Assembly (NCBI GenBank): GCA_012718855.1
Contig: JAAYBS010000059.1
Span: 1-39,588 of the forward strand
Length of the DNA: 39,588 nt
Direction of reading: 5' to 3'
Source of the DNA: Syntrophomonadaceae bacterium
GTDB taxonomy: Bacteria; Bacillota; Syntrophomonadia; Syntrophomonadales; Syntrophomonadaceae
Shown: positions 27,392-35,117 of the stretch, one piece after another
Layout of the letters: every line of letters starts with the position of its first letter
How positions within the stretch are numbered: the stretch's first letter is position 1
The notes under the pieces: model-generated
Told to the model about the DNA's origin: nothing
Databases searched by the model: none
What the model saw: only the letters and a program-made list of their open reading frames with translations
Made by a program: the position numbers and the translations under genes

Positions 27392-28138
27392 TTGAAGAAC
27401 ACTATAGACCGATATCTGTCAGAGTTAAATCGGGTAGCCTATGACATACTGGATCCTAATTTTGCAATGGATGAAACACCAATCTTTTACACTGGAAGTA
27501 GTATGTTTCCCGATGCACCTCTTTCAGATGAAGACCTGGACCTTTTTGACACTGTCAGTTGGGTTATGAGTCCCAACCCGGAATCAGAATCACAAAAACC
27601 TCAGGCCAATACTTCTTTAATGGATTTTGCATCCTTGGAACAGGCTTGTAGAGTTGCCATGGACTCCGGATACTTTTGGGGTGCCAATGATATGGACCTG
27701 AATGTCCTGGGAAAAATGGATACTGATCTTGAGTCAGCTATCAATCATCTAAATGAGGAATGTTTTCCGGTTTCAGAAGAAGATTTATTAGCCCAATTTG
27801 ATAATTGGTCAGGTACACCTATGGATATTTTATCTTTATATGGGGATGTGGATTACGGTCATAATATTTATGAAGAAGGCTTTGAAATGGATCTGCCCAT
27901 AAGAATTTTCAGCAGTAACGAAGATTTAATAGTTAAAGCCAACGTTCCCTGGGTAAAATTTGACAGTTTTGAGGCTATGGATGTTTATTCCAACAAGATT
28001 AATTTGAAGAGTGTTTTATCTTTGTTGCCGGTACGAGTCAATTCCAGAGAAATGAAGGTTAGCTTTGTTGATGGTGAATTTAAATTGGAAATGCCTCGGA
28101 TTGAGGAAAAAGAAACCAAGCTGGAAAAACTTCAATAA
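27392..28138 (+). CDS. Acidic hypothetical protein with Hsp20-like C-terminus
   Basis: I do not recognise the full-length family. The 248-residue protein is strongly acidic (many Asp and Glu, especially residues 20-180) with no membrane segment or signal. The last ~75 residues read IRIFSSNEDLIVKANVPWVK ... LPVRVN ... MKVSFVDGEFKLEMPRI. That alternation resembles the alpha-crystallin domain of small heat-shock proteins (V.A.LPGV ... LP..V....... A...NGVL.V.LPK), which is an inference. The TTG start has AAGGGGG eight bases upstream. It is a one-gene plus-strand unit with a candidate promoter and a strong terminator. Confidence 0.7.
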   Translation: MKNTIDRYLSELNRVAYDILDPNFAMDETPIFYTGSSMFPDAPLSDEDLDLFDTVSWVMSPNPESESQKPQANTSLMDFASLEQACRVAMDSGYFWGANDMDLNVLGKMDTDLESAINHLNEECFPVSEEDLLAQFDNWSGTPMDILSLYGDVDYGHNIYEEGFEMDLPIRIFSSNEDLIVKANVPWVKFDSFEAMDVYSNKINLKSVLSLLPVRVNSREMKVSFVDGEFKLEMPRIEEKETKLEKLQ

Positions 28139-28159
28139 ATTTTAGTTTGATTCCAAATT

Positions 28160-28210
28160 AAACCCTTTAAAGCCCGGCTCTCCAGCCAATCAGCTTTAAA
28201 GGGTTTTTTT
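28160..28210 (+). terminator. Strong Rho-independent terminator
   Basis: AAACCCTTTAAAGC (28160-28173) pairs perfectly with GCTTTAAAGGGTTT (28193-28206). The stem runs into seven T residues. It lies 21 bases after the 27392 gene. Confidence 0.94.
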
Positions 28211-28279
28211 ATGGTGACAGTTTACCTGTTTACCGGCGTATAGATGTAAAAGTTATTGATTGAAGGGAGAATTAAAAAA

Positions 28280-30442
28280 GTGTCACACATAAACAAATTA
28301 TTAATATCTTCGGTTTTAACCATCATGTTTCTATTTAGTGCAGTACTCCTTCCTGTTCAAGCCTCAACTGCACCAATAAGTCTGGAGCAAGCTATTAAAA
28401 CAGCTAAAACCTGTTTTCCCTTAACAGAAAGTTTTTCTGAGTTTTCTTCCGAGTATTCCAGTTCCCCATTTCAATCAGTCTGGAATCTTAATTGGGGTTC
28501 CAAAGACCCTGCACCGGGAAGCCTGTATGTATCAGTTGATGCCCATACTGGTAATGTCCTGAATATGAATTACTGGGTAAATAAACCCGTCGATAAAACC
28601 AGCAGGAATATTTCTACTGACCAGGCTTTAGCTATCGGAGAAAAGTGGTTATCTACTCTGGCAGCTGACAAGATTAATAACTTACGGTTTGTAACCGGAC
28701 AAAATCTAATTCCCCTTTCCAACAACGGCTATGAAACTTTAAATCTGCGCTGGCAACGTTACGAGAACGGAATACCAGTGATAGGTAATGGGGTTACTAT
28801 GTATATTAATCTATCCTCCGGCCAGTTGAGCAGTTATAATCTACAATGGGTTGAAGGACAATTCCCCCAATCAGACCAGGCTATAAAAGCCGACCAGGCA
28901 ATTAAAGTGTTTCGGGATGAGAATATGCTGGCCAGGCAATATTTTATTTCTCATTACCGGATTTTCTCAAATTCTCAATCCTCCCCACCCGTGCAATTGG
29001 TATATTTACCAGAGCATCCTTCCGGAGCTGTAATTGATGCTATCAGCGGTAAACCTCTGATTCTAAAACCAGGACAATGGAATACCAGATCTGATCTGGA
29101 AATGGAAATGATGTCCGGGGGTATGGGCAGTGCTGATCAAGGAGCTGACAATATCGCTAAATTAAGCCCTGAAGAAGTTGCTGAATTGGAAAAATCCAAA
29201 AATATTCTCAGCCAGGAGCAGGCTATGGAAAAAGTTAAGCGTTGGGTAAGTATCCCATCGACAGCTATTTTAACTAATGCCAGCTTATCACGCTATTATA
29301 ATAATCCAGATACCCGGGTATGGAGTTTTAACTGGGATATTCCTCAGGGAGATAATCCTGCTCCGATGCGTTCTATATGGGCAACTGTTGATTGTCAGAC
29401 CGGACAGGTTTATTCATTCTATCAGTCAATTAACCAAACCGGTAATGGAGTATTGACTGAAACCGAAGCAGAACAACTGGCTAAGGATTTTATAAAACAA
29501 ATTGAGCCGTCGCTTTCCGATCAACTGGTTTTGGAAAAACAGAATCAAAATATTATTCCCTTTCAAACTAAACCAGCTGACTTACCCTCGGAATGGAATT
29601 TTAGCTTTACCCGATTGGTTGACGGAATTAAATTTCCTCATAATGGGATTAATATAACTATATCCGGTATTAACAAACAGATTATAAGTTACAATCTTAA
29701 CTGGTCAAAACATAATTTCCCTTCTTCCAGTGAATCCCTTGGTTCTGACTCCGCTCATGCAATCTATTTGAAGCATGCTCCGTTGTCCCTTTGTTACAAT
29801 ATCATTAATTCAGAAAATGCTTCCAGAGAAATAAAATTAGTCTATCAATTACTGCCTACCTACGATAAAGTCGGCATGGCTATGATTGATGCCCGCAACG
29901 GAGAACCTCTTGATTATATGGGTAAACCATTATCATCCAGAATTATCCCGCGTACCTTCACTGATATTAATGGTCATTTTGCCGCTGAGCAAATAAATTT
30001 GGTTGGCCAGGCAGGACTGATGTCGGAATATGGAAATTTATTTAAACCTGATGAAAAGATAAACCTGGTTACTTTCTTAAGAGCCTTGCTGGGTGCCTGG
30101 GATGGTGCCAACAATTTTACAAATTCTGATGATGATCAGATTATTAAAACTTGTCAGGAACGTGGCTGGTTAAAAGAAAAGGTTTCAGCAAGTGACCCTC
30201 TTACCCGTGAGCAATTGACCCGCCTGGTTATTCGCAGCCAGGGTCTGGGATTGCCGGCTAAGTACCCACAAATATTCACTAACCCTTATCCACAGGATAA
30301 AAGCATTACTGATTCCAACCTGGGGTTTGCAGCCATGGCTAATGGTTTCGGCTGGCTTTATCTACAGGATGCCTTTAACGCCAATGATGAAGTAACACGA
30401 GGAGAAGCAGCTTATACACTGGTGAAAAGCCTGCATTATTAA
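28280..30442 (+). CDS. Exported YcdB/YcdC-domain protein with C-terminal SLH region
   Basis: The 720-residue protein begins at a GTG ten bases after AAGGGAG (an in-frame TTG at 28256 lies before that site). It has a signal peptide (NKLLISSVLTIMFLFSAVLL, then cleavage near VQAS-TA). Two similar units follow at about residues 30-265 and 300-550. Each has a Gln-Ala-Ile/Met opening, WxxNW, a DAHTG- or DCQTG-type turn of PepSY/YcdB domains, and an ISYNLNW-like strand. The last ~155 residues, from TFTDINGHFAAEQINLVGQA onward, form two to three S-layer homology repeats for attachment to wall polymers. The likely location is the cell surface; YcdB function is unknown. Confidence 0.85.
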   Translation: MSHINKLLISSVLTIMFLFSAVLLPVQASTAPISLEQAIKTAKTCFPLTESFSEFSSEYSSSPFQSVWNLNWGSKDPAPGSLYVSVDAHTGNVLNMNYWVNKPVDKTSRNISTDQALAIGEKWLSTLAADKINNLRFVTGQNLIPLSNNGYETLNLRWQRYENGIPVIGNGVTMYINLSSGQLSSYNLQWVEGQFPQSDQAIKADQAIKVFRDENMLARQYFISHYRIFSNSQSSPPVQLVYLPEHPSGAVIDAISGKPLILKPGQWNTRSDLEMEMMSGGMGSADQGADNIAKLSPEEVAELEKSKNILSQEQAMEKVKRWVSIPSTAILTNASLSRYYNNPDTRVWSFNWDIPQGDNPAPMRSIWATVDCQTGQVYSFYQSINQTGNGVLTETEAEQLAKDFIKQIEPSLSDQLVLEKQNQNIIPFQTKPADLPSEWNFSFTRLVDGIKFPHNGINITISGINKQIISYNLNWSKHNFPSSSESLGSDSAHAIYLKHAPLSLCYNIINSENASREIKLVYQLLPTYDKVGMAMIDARNGEPLDYMGKPLSSRIIPRTFTDINGHFAAEQINLVGQAGLMSEYGNLFKPDEKINLVTFLRALLGAWDGANNFTNSDDDQIIKTCQERGWLKEKVSASDPLTREQLTRLVIRSQGLGLPAKYPQIFTNPYPQDKSITDSNLGFAAMANGFGWLYLQDAFNANDEVTRGEAAYTLVKSLHY

Positions 30443-30452
30443 AGGATAAATT

Positions 30453-30494
30453 ATGATTCTACTGTAAAAACCCTCGTTTTTGCAGTAGAATCAT
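30453..30494 (+). terminator. Terminator with an 18-bp stem
   Basis: Arms at 30453-30470 and 30477-30494 pair over 18 positions with one G-T wobble and a CCCTCG loop. TTATTTTA follows. It begins 11 bases after the YcdB/SLH gene. Confidence 0.85.
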
Positions 30495-30632
30495 TTATTT
30501 TATGGTTAAAATTCTTCCATTATGAACTATACATATTTTAAATTTCCGTCTATCATTAGTTTAATAATGCAGAATCATTCCATGAAAAAGATTTTGCGAA
30601 ATTATTTTTTATTATTTAAGGAGGGTATACTT

Positions 30633-31412
30633 ATGGAGTTTAAAACAATTATTCTTGAAAAGAAAGACCAACTGGCAACCATTATTTTTAATCGTCCTGA
30701 AGCGATGAACGCTTCCAATGCTCAGTCAATAGCGGATATGGCGGCTGCTGTTGCCAATATTGAGGCTGACGATAATATACTGGCTACTATTGTAACCGGT
30801 GGAACCGAAGTATTTGCTGCCGGCGGAGACATCAAATACTTTTCAGAAGCAGGACATTTGGAAATGGAAAGTTTTATTGCCAAATGTCACGCTATTAATG
30901 ACACCATAGCCGCTTCACCCAAACCCTATATTGCAGCTATTGGCGGTATGGCCCTGGGCGGAGGTATGGAAATAGCACTCGCCTGCGATATCCGTATCGC
31001 TGCTGACAATGCTATTTTTGGTATGCCCGAAATAAACATAGGTATCATTCCCGGCGCCGGAGGAACCCAGCGTTTACCGCGTGTAGTAGGTTCCGGATGG
31101 GCCAGACACCTGATACTGACCGGTGAAATGATTAATGCGGAAACTGCATTGAGCATTGGACTGGTTACCAAATTGGTACCCAAAGATGAGCTTCTTGGCG
31201 CCACAGAAAAACTGGCCAAATCATTGTCACGTAAAAGTCCTATGGGAATACGCAGTGCAATTAAATGCATAAATATGAGTGAAACTTCTGATATGCCTAC
31301 CGGTCTGGCTTATGAACAGAAAGCCTGGGCTTTCCTCTTCTCTGGTTCCGATAGAGCTGAAGGAATGAAAGCATTCCTGGAAAAACGCCGTCCGGTTTAC
31401 ATTAATAGATAG
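30633..31412 (+). CDS. Enoyl-CoA hydratase/isomerase (crotonase family)
   Basis: The 259-residue protein is a full-length crotonase. FAAGGDIKYFSE at 61-72 forms part of the oxyanion hole with GGMALGGGMEIALACDIR (104-121). Both catalytic glutamates of true hydratases are present, E113 and E133 (in FGMPEINIGIIPGAGGTQRL). Likely reaction: reversible hydration of a short-chain 2-enoyl-CoA such as crotonyl-CoA, in beta-oxidation or butyrate formation. I chose the ATG at 30633, nine bases after AAGGAGG; an upstream frame to 30522 has no ribosome binding site. No other fatty-acid genes are adjacent, so the pathway is not fixed by context. Confidence 0.93.
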   Translation: MEFKTIILEKKDQLATIIFNRPEAMNASNAQSIADMAAAVANIEADDNILATIVTGGTEVFAAGGDIKYFSEAGHLEMESFIAKCHAINDTIAASPKPYIAAIGGMALGGGMEIALACDIRIAADNAIFGMPEINIGIIPGAGGTQRLPRVVGSGWARHLILTGEMINAETALSIGLVTKLVPKDELLGATEKLAKSLSRKSPMGIRSAIKCINMSETSDMPTGLAYEQKAWAFLFSGSDRAEGMKAFLEKRRPVYINR

Positions 31413-31433
31413 CCAAAATAGTATTCAATATTT

Positions 31434-31470
31434 AAGGGCGATATTAAAGTTTATACTTTATATCGCCCTT
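31434..31470. terminator. Bidirectional terminator between convergent genes
   Basis: AAGGGCGATATTAAAGT pairs with ACTTTATATCGCCCTT with one bulged base and a TTAT loop. It lies 21 bases after the enoyl-CoA hydratase stop and 6 bases after the yebC stop. T-rich sequence follows on the plus strand; the minus side is weaker. Confidence 0.75.
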
Positions 31471-31476
31471 TGTGAT

Positions 31477-32232
31477 TTATAATTTTTCCATGATTTCATC
31501 GGGGATATCCATGTTGGCATATACATTCTGCACATCATCATGGTCTTCTAATAATTCAATTAATTTTATTACTTTTACAGCTGTATCAAGCTCATTAATT
31601 TCAACTGTATTTTCCGGTAATAGTACTACATCTGCTTCCCCAATTTTATAGTTGGCCGCCTCCATAGCTTCCTTGATATCCATAAAAGAATCGGGTGTAG
31701 TTATTACTTCAAATACATCATCCTCATCACGCACATCATCAGCACCCAATTCCAGAACCTGCAGCATAAATTCTTCTTCATCCACACTTAAATCTTCTTT
31801 ATTAATAGTAATTAAACCGACTCGTTTAAACATCCAGGCAACGCATCCGCTTTCCCCCAGATTACCGTTATGTTTGGAGAATAGATGGCGAATCTCTGAA
31901 GCAGTCCGATTACGGTTATCAGTAGCAATTTCCAGCATTACTGCTACACCGGCCGGTGCATAACCTTCATATATTATTTCTTCGAGGGCATCACTGTCAC
32001 TATCCCCACTACCTTTTTTTATGGCACGTGCAATATTGTCATTGGGCATATTAATGGCTTTGGCTTTTTGTATAGCCAGCTTCAGTTTGGAATTAGAATC
32101 CGGATCAGAGCTGGCGCCGGTTCTAACCGCGATCGTGATTTCCTTGGAAATCTTCGTAAATTCTTTACCGCGTTTTTCATCTGATCTGGCCTTTTGATGT
32201 TTTATATTAGCCCATTTTGAATGTCCTGCCAT
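31477..32232 (-). CDS. yebC: YebC/TACO1-family protein
   Basis: The 251-residue protein starts MAGHSKWANIKHQKARSDEK and has KAINMPNDNIARAIKKGSG, EIIYEGYAPAGVAVM, NRTASEIRHLFSKHNGNLGE and GCVAWMF, all family hallmarks. Members were named transcriptional regulators, but recent work in bacteria and mitochondria links them to translation of difficult (proline-rich) sequences. The length is typical. The ATG has GAGGAGG upstream. In many bacteria it sits directly before ruvC; here three plus-strand genes and the bofC-like gene lie in between. Confidence 0.96.
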   Translation of the reverse strand: MAGHSKWANIKHQKARSDEKRGKEFTKISKEITIAVRTGASSDPDSNSKLKLAIQKAKAINMPNDNIARAIKKGSGDSDSDALEEIIYEGYAPAGVAVMLEIATDNRNRTASEIRHLFSKHNGNLGESGCVAWMFKRVGLITINKEDLSVDEEEFMLQVLELGADDVRDEDDVFEVITTPDSFMDIKEAMEAANYKIGEADVVLLPENTVEINELDTAVKVIKLIELLEDHDDVQNVYANMDIPDEIMEKL

Positions 32233-32257
32233 GTTTATTTTTCCTCCTCAATAACAA

Positions 32258-32923
32258 CTACCAAATTCCAGGAATTAAGCGTTTGCTGGTCTGCATATAG
32301 AAAGGATATTCATCCGGAAAATGGCGACTCATGAACTCTTCCTCAATATTTATTCTATATAAAATTGCTGGTATTACTGCAACCAGCACCAACAAAACAG
32401 CTCCAAAGGAACTAAATATTAAGGCTATGGAAACCGTGTTGAGTAAAGCACTGAGATAGAAAGGATGACGCAGATGTTTGTATATACCATCGGTAATCAG
32501 TTCGTGTTTTTGATAAACGGCAACACGCGGATTATAATAATGTCCCAGTTGCCTGATGGCCTGATAACGAATCAGGGAAGATATAATAAAGATAATAAAA
32601 CCAATGTAAATAATGGTCGGCTCTCCAGAATAAATTCTGGTAAAATGCAAACCGGTAAAATCCAGTATAGCATACAACAATACTGCTATGGATGAAAATT
32701 GCATATAAGCAAATGAACGCCGATCATCATCTTCTATTGCATAGGTTTGCGGCTGCTGGTAGATTAAGGTTTCAATTATTGACCAGGTTAAATACAAGGC
32801 TATAAAGCTCATAATTACTGCAAAATCGAATTTGGGCAGATAAATTCGAGCCCAATAACCAATATAAATAAAAATGGCAACGGCAATAATCATACGAATA
32901 AAATTTTTTTGCCGGGTATTCAA
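32258..32923 (-). CDS. Isoprenylcysteine carboxyl methyltransferase-like membrane protein
   Basis: The 221-residue protein has about five membrane helices. Its C-terminal half carries the ICMT/PEMT-type SAM-binding signature: ELITDGIYKHLRHPFYLSAL (residues ~150-170) and a following INIEEEFMSRHFPDEYPFY with RLIPG at the end. Bacterial members methylate small lipophilic substrates or are uncharacterised; prenylated proteins are not expected. The TTG start has GGGGGG six bases upstream. It lies 11 bases after nadE and 25 bases before yebC, probably one transcript. The substrate is unknown. Confidence 0.85.
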   Translation of the reverse strand: MNTRQKNFIRMIIAVAIFIYIGYWARIYLPKFDFAVIMSFIALYLTWSIIETLIYQQPQTYAIEDDDRRSFAYMQFSSIAVLLYAILDFTGLHFTRIYSGEPTIIYIGFIIFIISSLIRYQAIRQLGHYYNPRVAVYQKHELITDGIYKHLRHPFYLSALLNTVSIALIFSSFGAVLLVLVAVIPAILYRINIEEEFMSRHFPDEYPFYMQTSKRLIPGIW

Positions 32924-32934
32924 ATGCAGCCCCC

Positions 32935-33690
32935 CTAAATTTTTACAGGAAACTCGGCGGGAAGAATTGCTATTTCAGGTGTTTTGCGTTTATGTTCACT
33001 GGCAGCAATCATTTTATCAATACGAGCCTTAATATCTGCATCTGCTTTACCTGTAGCCAGATATAAGTCCAGTTGTTCATAAGTTAAACCCATTTCGCCT
33101 TCATCAGTTTGCCCTTCCCACAATCCTCCTGATGGTATCTTATTAATTATTGTTTCCGGGACTTGCAGATAACGAGCCAATTCATATACCTGATGCTTTA
33201 ATAAATCTCCGAGAAGATGTATGTCTACCCCACCATCTCCATGTTTGGTTACATACCCAACCATGATTTCACTCTTGTTGCTGGTTCCTAAAACCAGATA
33301 ATTTCTGACCTGCGCTGAATAATATAAAGCAGTCATTCTCAATCTGGGTTTAATATTGGCTCGGATTAATCGCCCTTCTGCGCCATTTAATTTAGCATAG
33401 CTCTCAAACTGTGTCAACATCAGCGAATAGACATTATCTAAATCTACTACTCTATAGGGAATATCAAATTCCTCTAAAAATATCTGGCTATCTATTCGAT
33501 CGGAAACATCGCTTTCACAAGGAAGAATGAGTGCCATACATTTATCCGGAAAAGCCCGTTTGGCTATTACAGCAGCTACGGCTGAATCCACTCCACCGCT
33601 TACTCCCAGAACAACGCCTTCAGCCCCTGCCTCAGCCACTTTTTCTCTTAGCCAATTCACCATGTAATCTACCACTTGTTCGGTATTCAT
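32935..33690 (-). CDS. nadE: NH3-dependent NAD+ synthetase
   Basis: NadE amidates deamido-NAD to NAD+ via an adenylate. The 251-residue protein has the ATP-pyrophosphatase loop VLGVSGGVDSAVAAV (residues ~27-41), ANIKPRLRMTALYYSAQ, VLGTSNKSEIMVGYVTKHGD and IPSGGLWEGQTDEGEMGLTY. There is no N-terminal glutaminase domain, so ammonia is the direct donor. The ATG has GGAGGGGGG upstream. It is the first gene of nadE, the ICMT-like gene and yebC. A gap of 238 bases separates it from the methionine operon. Confidence 0.96.
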   Translation of the reverse strand: MNTEQVVDYMVNWLREKVAEAGAEGVVLGVSGGVDSAVAAVIAKRAFPDKCMALILPCESDVSDRIDSQIFLEEFDIPYRVVDLDNVYSLMLTQFESYAKLNGAEGRLIRANIKPRLRMTALYYSAQVRNYLVLGTSNKSEIMVGYVTKHGDGGVDIHLLGDLLKHQVYELARYLQVPETIINKIPSGGLWEGQTDEGEMGLTYEQLDLYLATGKADADIKARIDKMIAASEHKRKTPEIAILPAEFPVKI

Positions 33691-33726
33691 TTAACCAGTT
33701 CCCCCCTCCAGGTTAAAACATTTTAG

Positions 33727-33754
33727 TTGACACAGTCTATCTCTGGCTTTTAAT
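33727..33754 (+). promoter_or_regulatory. Promoter-like sequence facing the 33.7-33.9 kb gap
   Basis: A perfect -35 box TTGACA (33727-33732) is followed after 16 bases by TTTAAT (33749-33754), five of six matches to the -10 consensus. No plus-strand gene follows. It may be chance in AT-rich DNA or drive a small or antisense RNA toward the UPF0280 gene. Confidence 0.25.
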
Positions 33755-33928
33755 CCTTATTTGATACCTTGCATTACCATTCCTGAACAATTTTAAAACT
33801 TCGGTCAACTATGATAAAATTCAACATGATTAATCAGAATCCTGCCCCATAATACTATTTTGCACATAAATCTAATGTTTGTATTTGTAATATTGTGCCA
33901 ATATCATTAATATCGAAACCTTATAAAC

Positions 33929-34675
33929 TTATAGGGGTGTAATCTCAATTTTACCCCAGGCAGTCAGGGCATCATCTTTAATAATTAGCACCCCGGTAAC
34001 TCCTTCTATATTCTTTGCTACCTCAATAGCTGTCATAAAATCATCCCTGGTTTGAACAAGATTCCCTATTCGGGTGGCAACTGCATCGGCTAAAGCCGTA
34101 TTGGGACTCTTTATCATTACCGCATCAGCTTTACCAAAACTGAGGCTATGACCAACGGTTCCTGAAGAGGTACAAACTCCCAGAGGCATTTCATCAGTTT
34201 CTACCGTTATACCTATCCGGGAACTGAACTCTGATTGGCCGGCAAATACCGCAATAGTTCTATTACGCTTACAATTCAGATATATATCGCCACCATTTTC
34301 AACTATTACTTCCTGAACCCTGGAGAGCAGTTGTTCGCCCACATTTTGTGCAACTGCACCTGCTACAGCTGCCATAGGACCTACTCCGGCAATCCAGGCA
34401 GCCTCCGCCATACTTGCTACTAGAGGTGTTGCCCGGGAATAAACCTTTACCGGCAACAATGAATGTTGAAAATCCGGGTCAAAATCAATATAGGTCTCCA
34501 ATTCTGCCCGCAGTTTGATAATGCTTTGACGCGTGAACTCAATCAGGCTGTCATGATAACTGGCTTTGTCGACCCCAATTGATAAATCAGTCTGCTTTAT
34601 TTTCACATTAAAATAATGCAAATCCTTGCTCTGATGCAAACTGCGATAATTACGCCTGACAAAATCCCCTGACAT
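33929..34675 (-). CDS. UPF0280 (COG2122) ApbE-related protein, homocysteine gene set
   Basis: The 248-residue protein belongs to UPF0280, distant relatives of the FAD:protein transferase ApbE: FVRRNYRSLHQSKDLHYFNV, PLVASMAEAAWIAGVGPMAA, VAGAVAQNVGEQLL, and CTSSGTVGHSLSFGKADAV. In Methanosarcina, COG2122 has been connected with homocysteine synthesis together with the COG1900 and NIL-ferredoxin proteins. The biochemical role is not settled. The ATG has AAGG five bases upstream and is three bases after the NIL-ferredoxin stop. It is last in the SAM-riboswitch operon, which supports a job in making homocysteine. Confidence 0.88.
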   Translation of the reverse strand: MSGDFVRRNYRSLHQSKDLHYFNVKIKQTDLSIGVDKASYHDSLIEFTRQSIIKLRAELETYIDFDPDFQHSLLPVKVYSRATPLVASMAEAAWIAGVGPMAAVAGAVAQNVGEQLLSRVQEVIVENGGDIYLNCKRNRTIAVFAGQSEFSSRIGITVETDEMPLGVCTSSGTVGHSLSFGKADAVMIKSPNTALADAVATRIGNLVQTRDDFMTAIEVAKNIEGVTGVLIIKDDALTAWGKIEITPL

Positions 34676-34677
34676 AT

Positions 34678-35103
34678 CTACCTTGCGGCCCCCTGAACTT
34701 CAAAATGAAGCCTTATAGCCCTGGTTGGACAACATTCCAGACACATCTCACAGATAACACATTTGGAATTATCAAAGGATACTTCCATGGAATCGCGGTC
34801 TATTGATAATGCTTCCGTCGGACAAAAAGATGCACAGGCACCACACTGAATGCAAGTATCTTCATCCCACATTACTGTCTCACTCAAAGGTTCCACAATT
34901 ACGCCCAGACTCTTTAAAAAACTGATCCCCTCTTCATATTTGGCACGTTCACCTTCCAGTTCAGTTACCAGATAACCTTCTTTCTGCGGGTTGATATCAG
35001 CCTTTAGAATATTAACGATAAGGTCATAATTTTTAACTAATCGGTATATAATGGGCTGCTCTGATTGAGCTGCCGAAAAATAACATACAACTTTATCTTT
35101 CAA
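34678..35103 (-). CDS. NIL-domain 2x[4Fe-4S] ferredoxin for homocysteine synthesis
   Basis: The protein has an N-terminal NIL domain (residues ~1-75), a ligand-binding domain also found in methionine ABC transporter ATPases, then two cluster motifs, CIQCGACASFCP and CVICEMCLECCP. Proteins of this kind work with COG1900 in sulfide-dependent homocysteine synthesis from aspartate semialdehyde in anaerobes; the clusters probably handle the electrons for the reduction step. I chose a TTG at 35103, nine bases after AAGGAG; another TTG at 35109 is only three bases from it. It lies between the COG1900 gene and the UPF0280 gene. Confidence 0.9.
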   Translation of the reverse strand: MKDKVVCYFSAAQSEQPIIYRLVKNYDLIVNILKADINPQKEGYLVTELEGERAKYEEGISFLKSLGVIVEPLSETVMWDEDTCIQCGACASFCPTEALSIDRDSMEVSFDNSKCVICEMCLECCPTRAIRLHFEVQGAAR

Positions 35104-35117
35104 TGCCAATCTCTCCT

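Noticed and set aside
30522-30632. N-terminal extension of the enoyl-CoA hydratase
   Set aside because: The strong AAGGAGG is placed for the ATG at 30633, and homologues start there.
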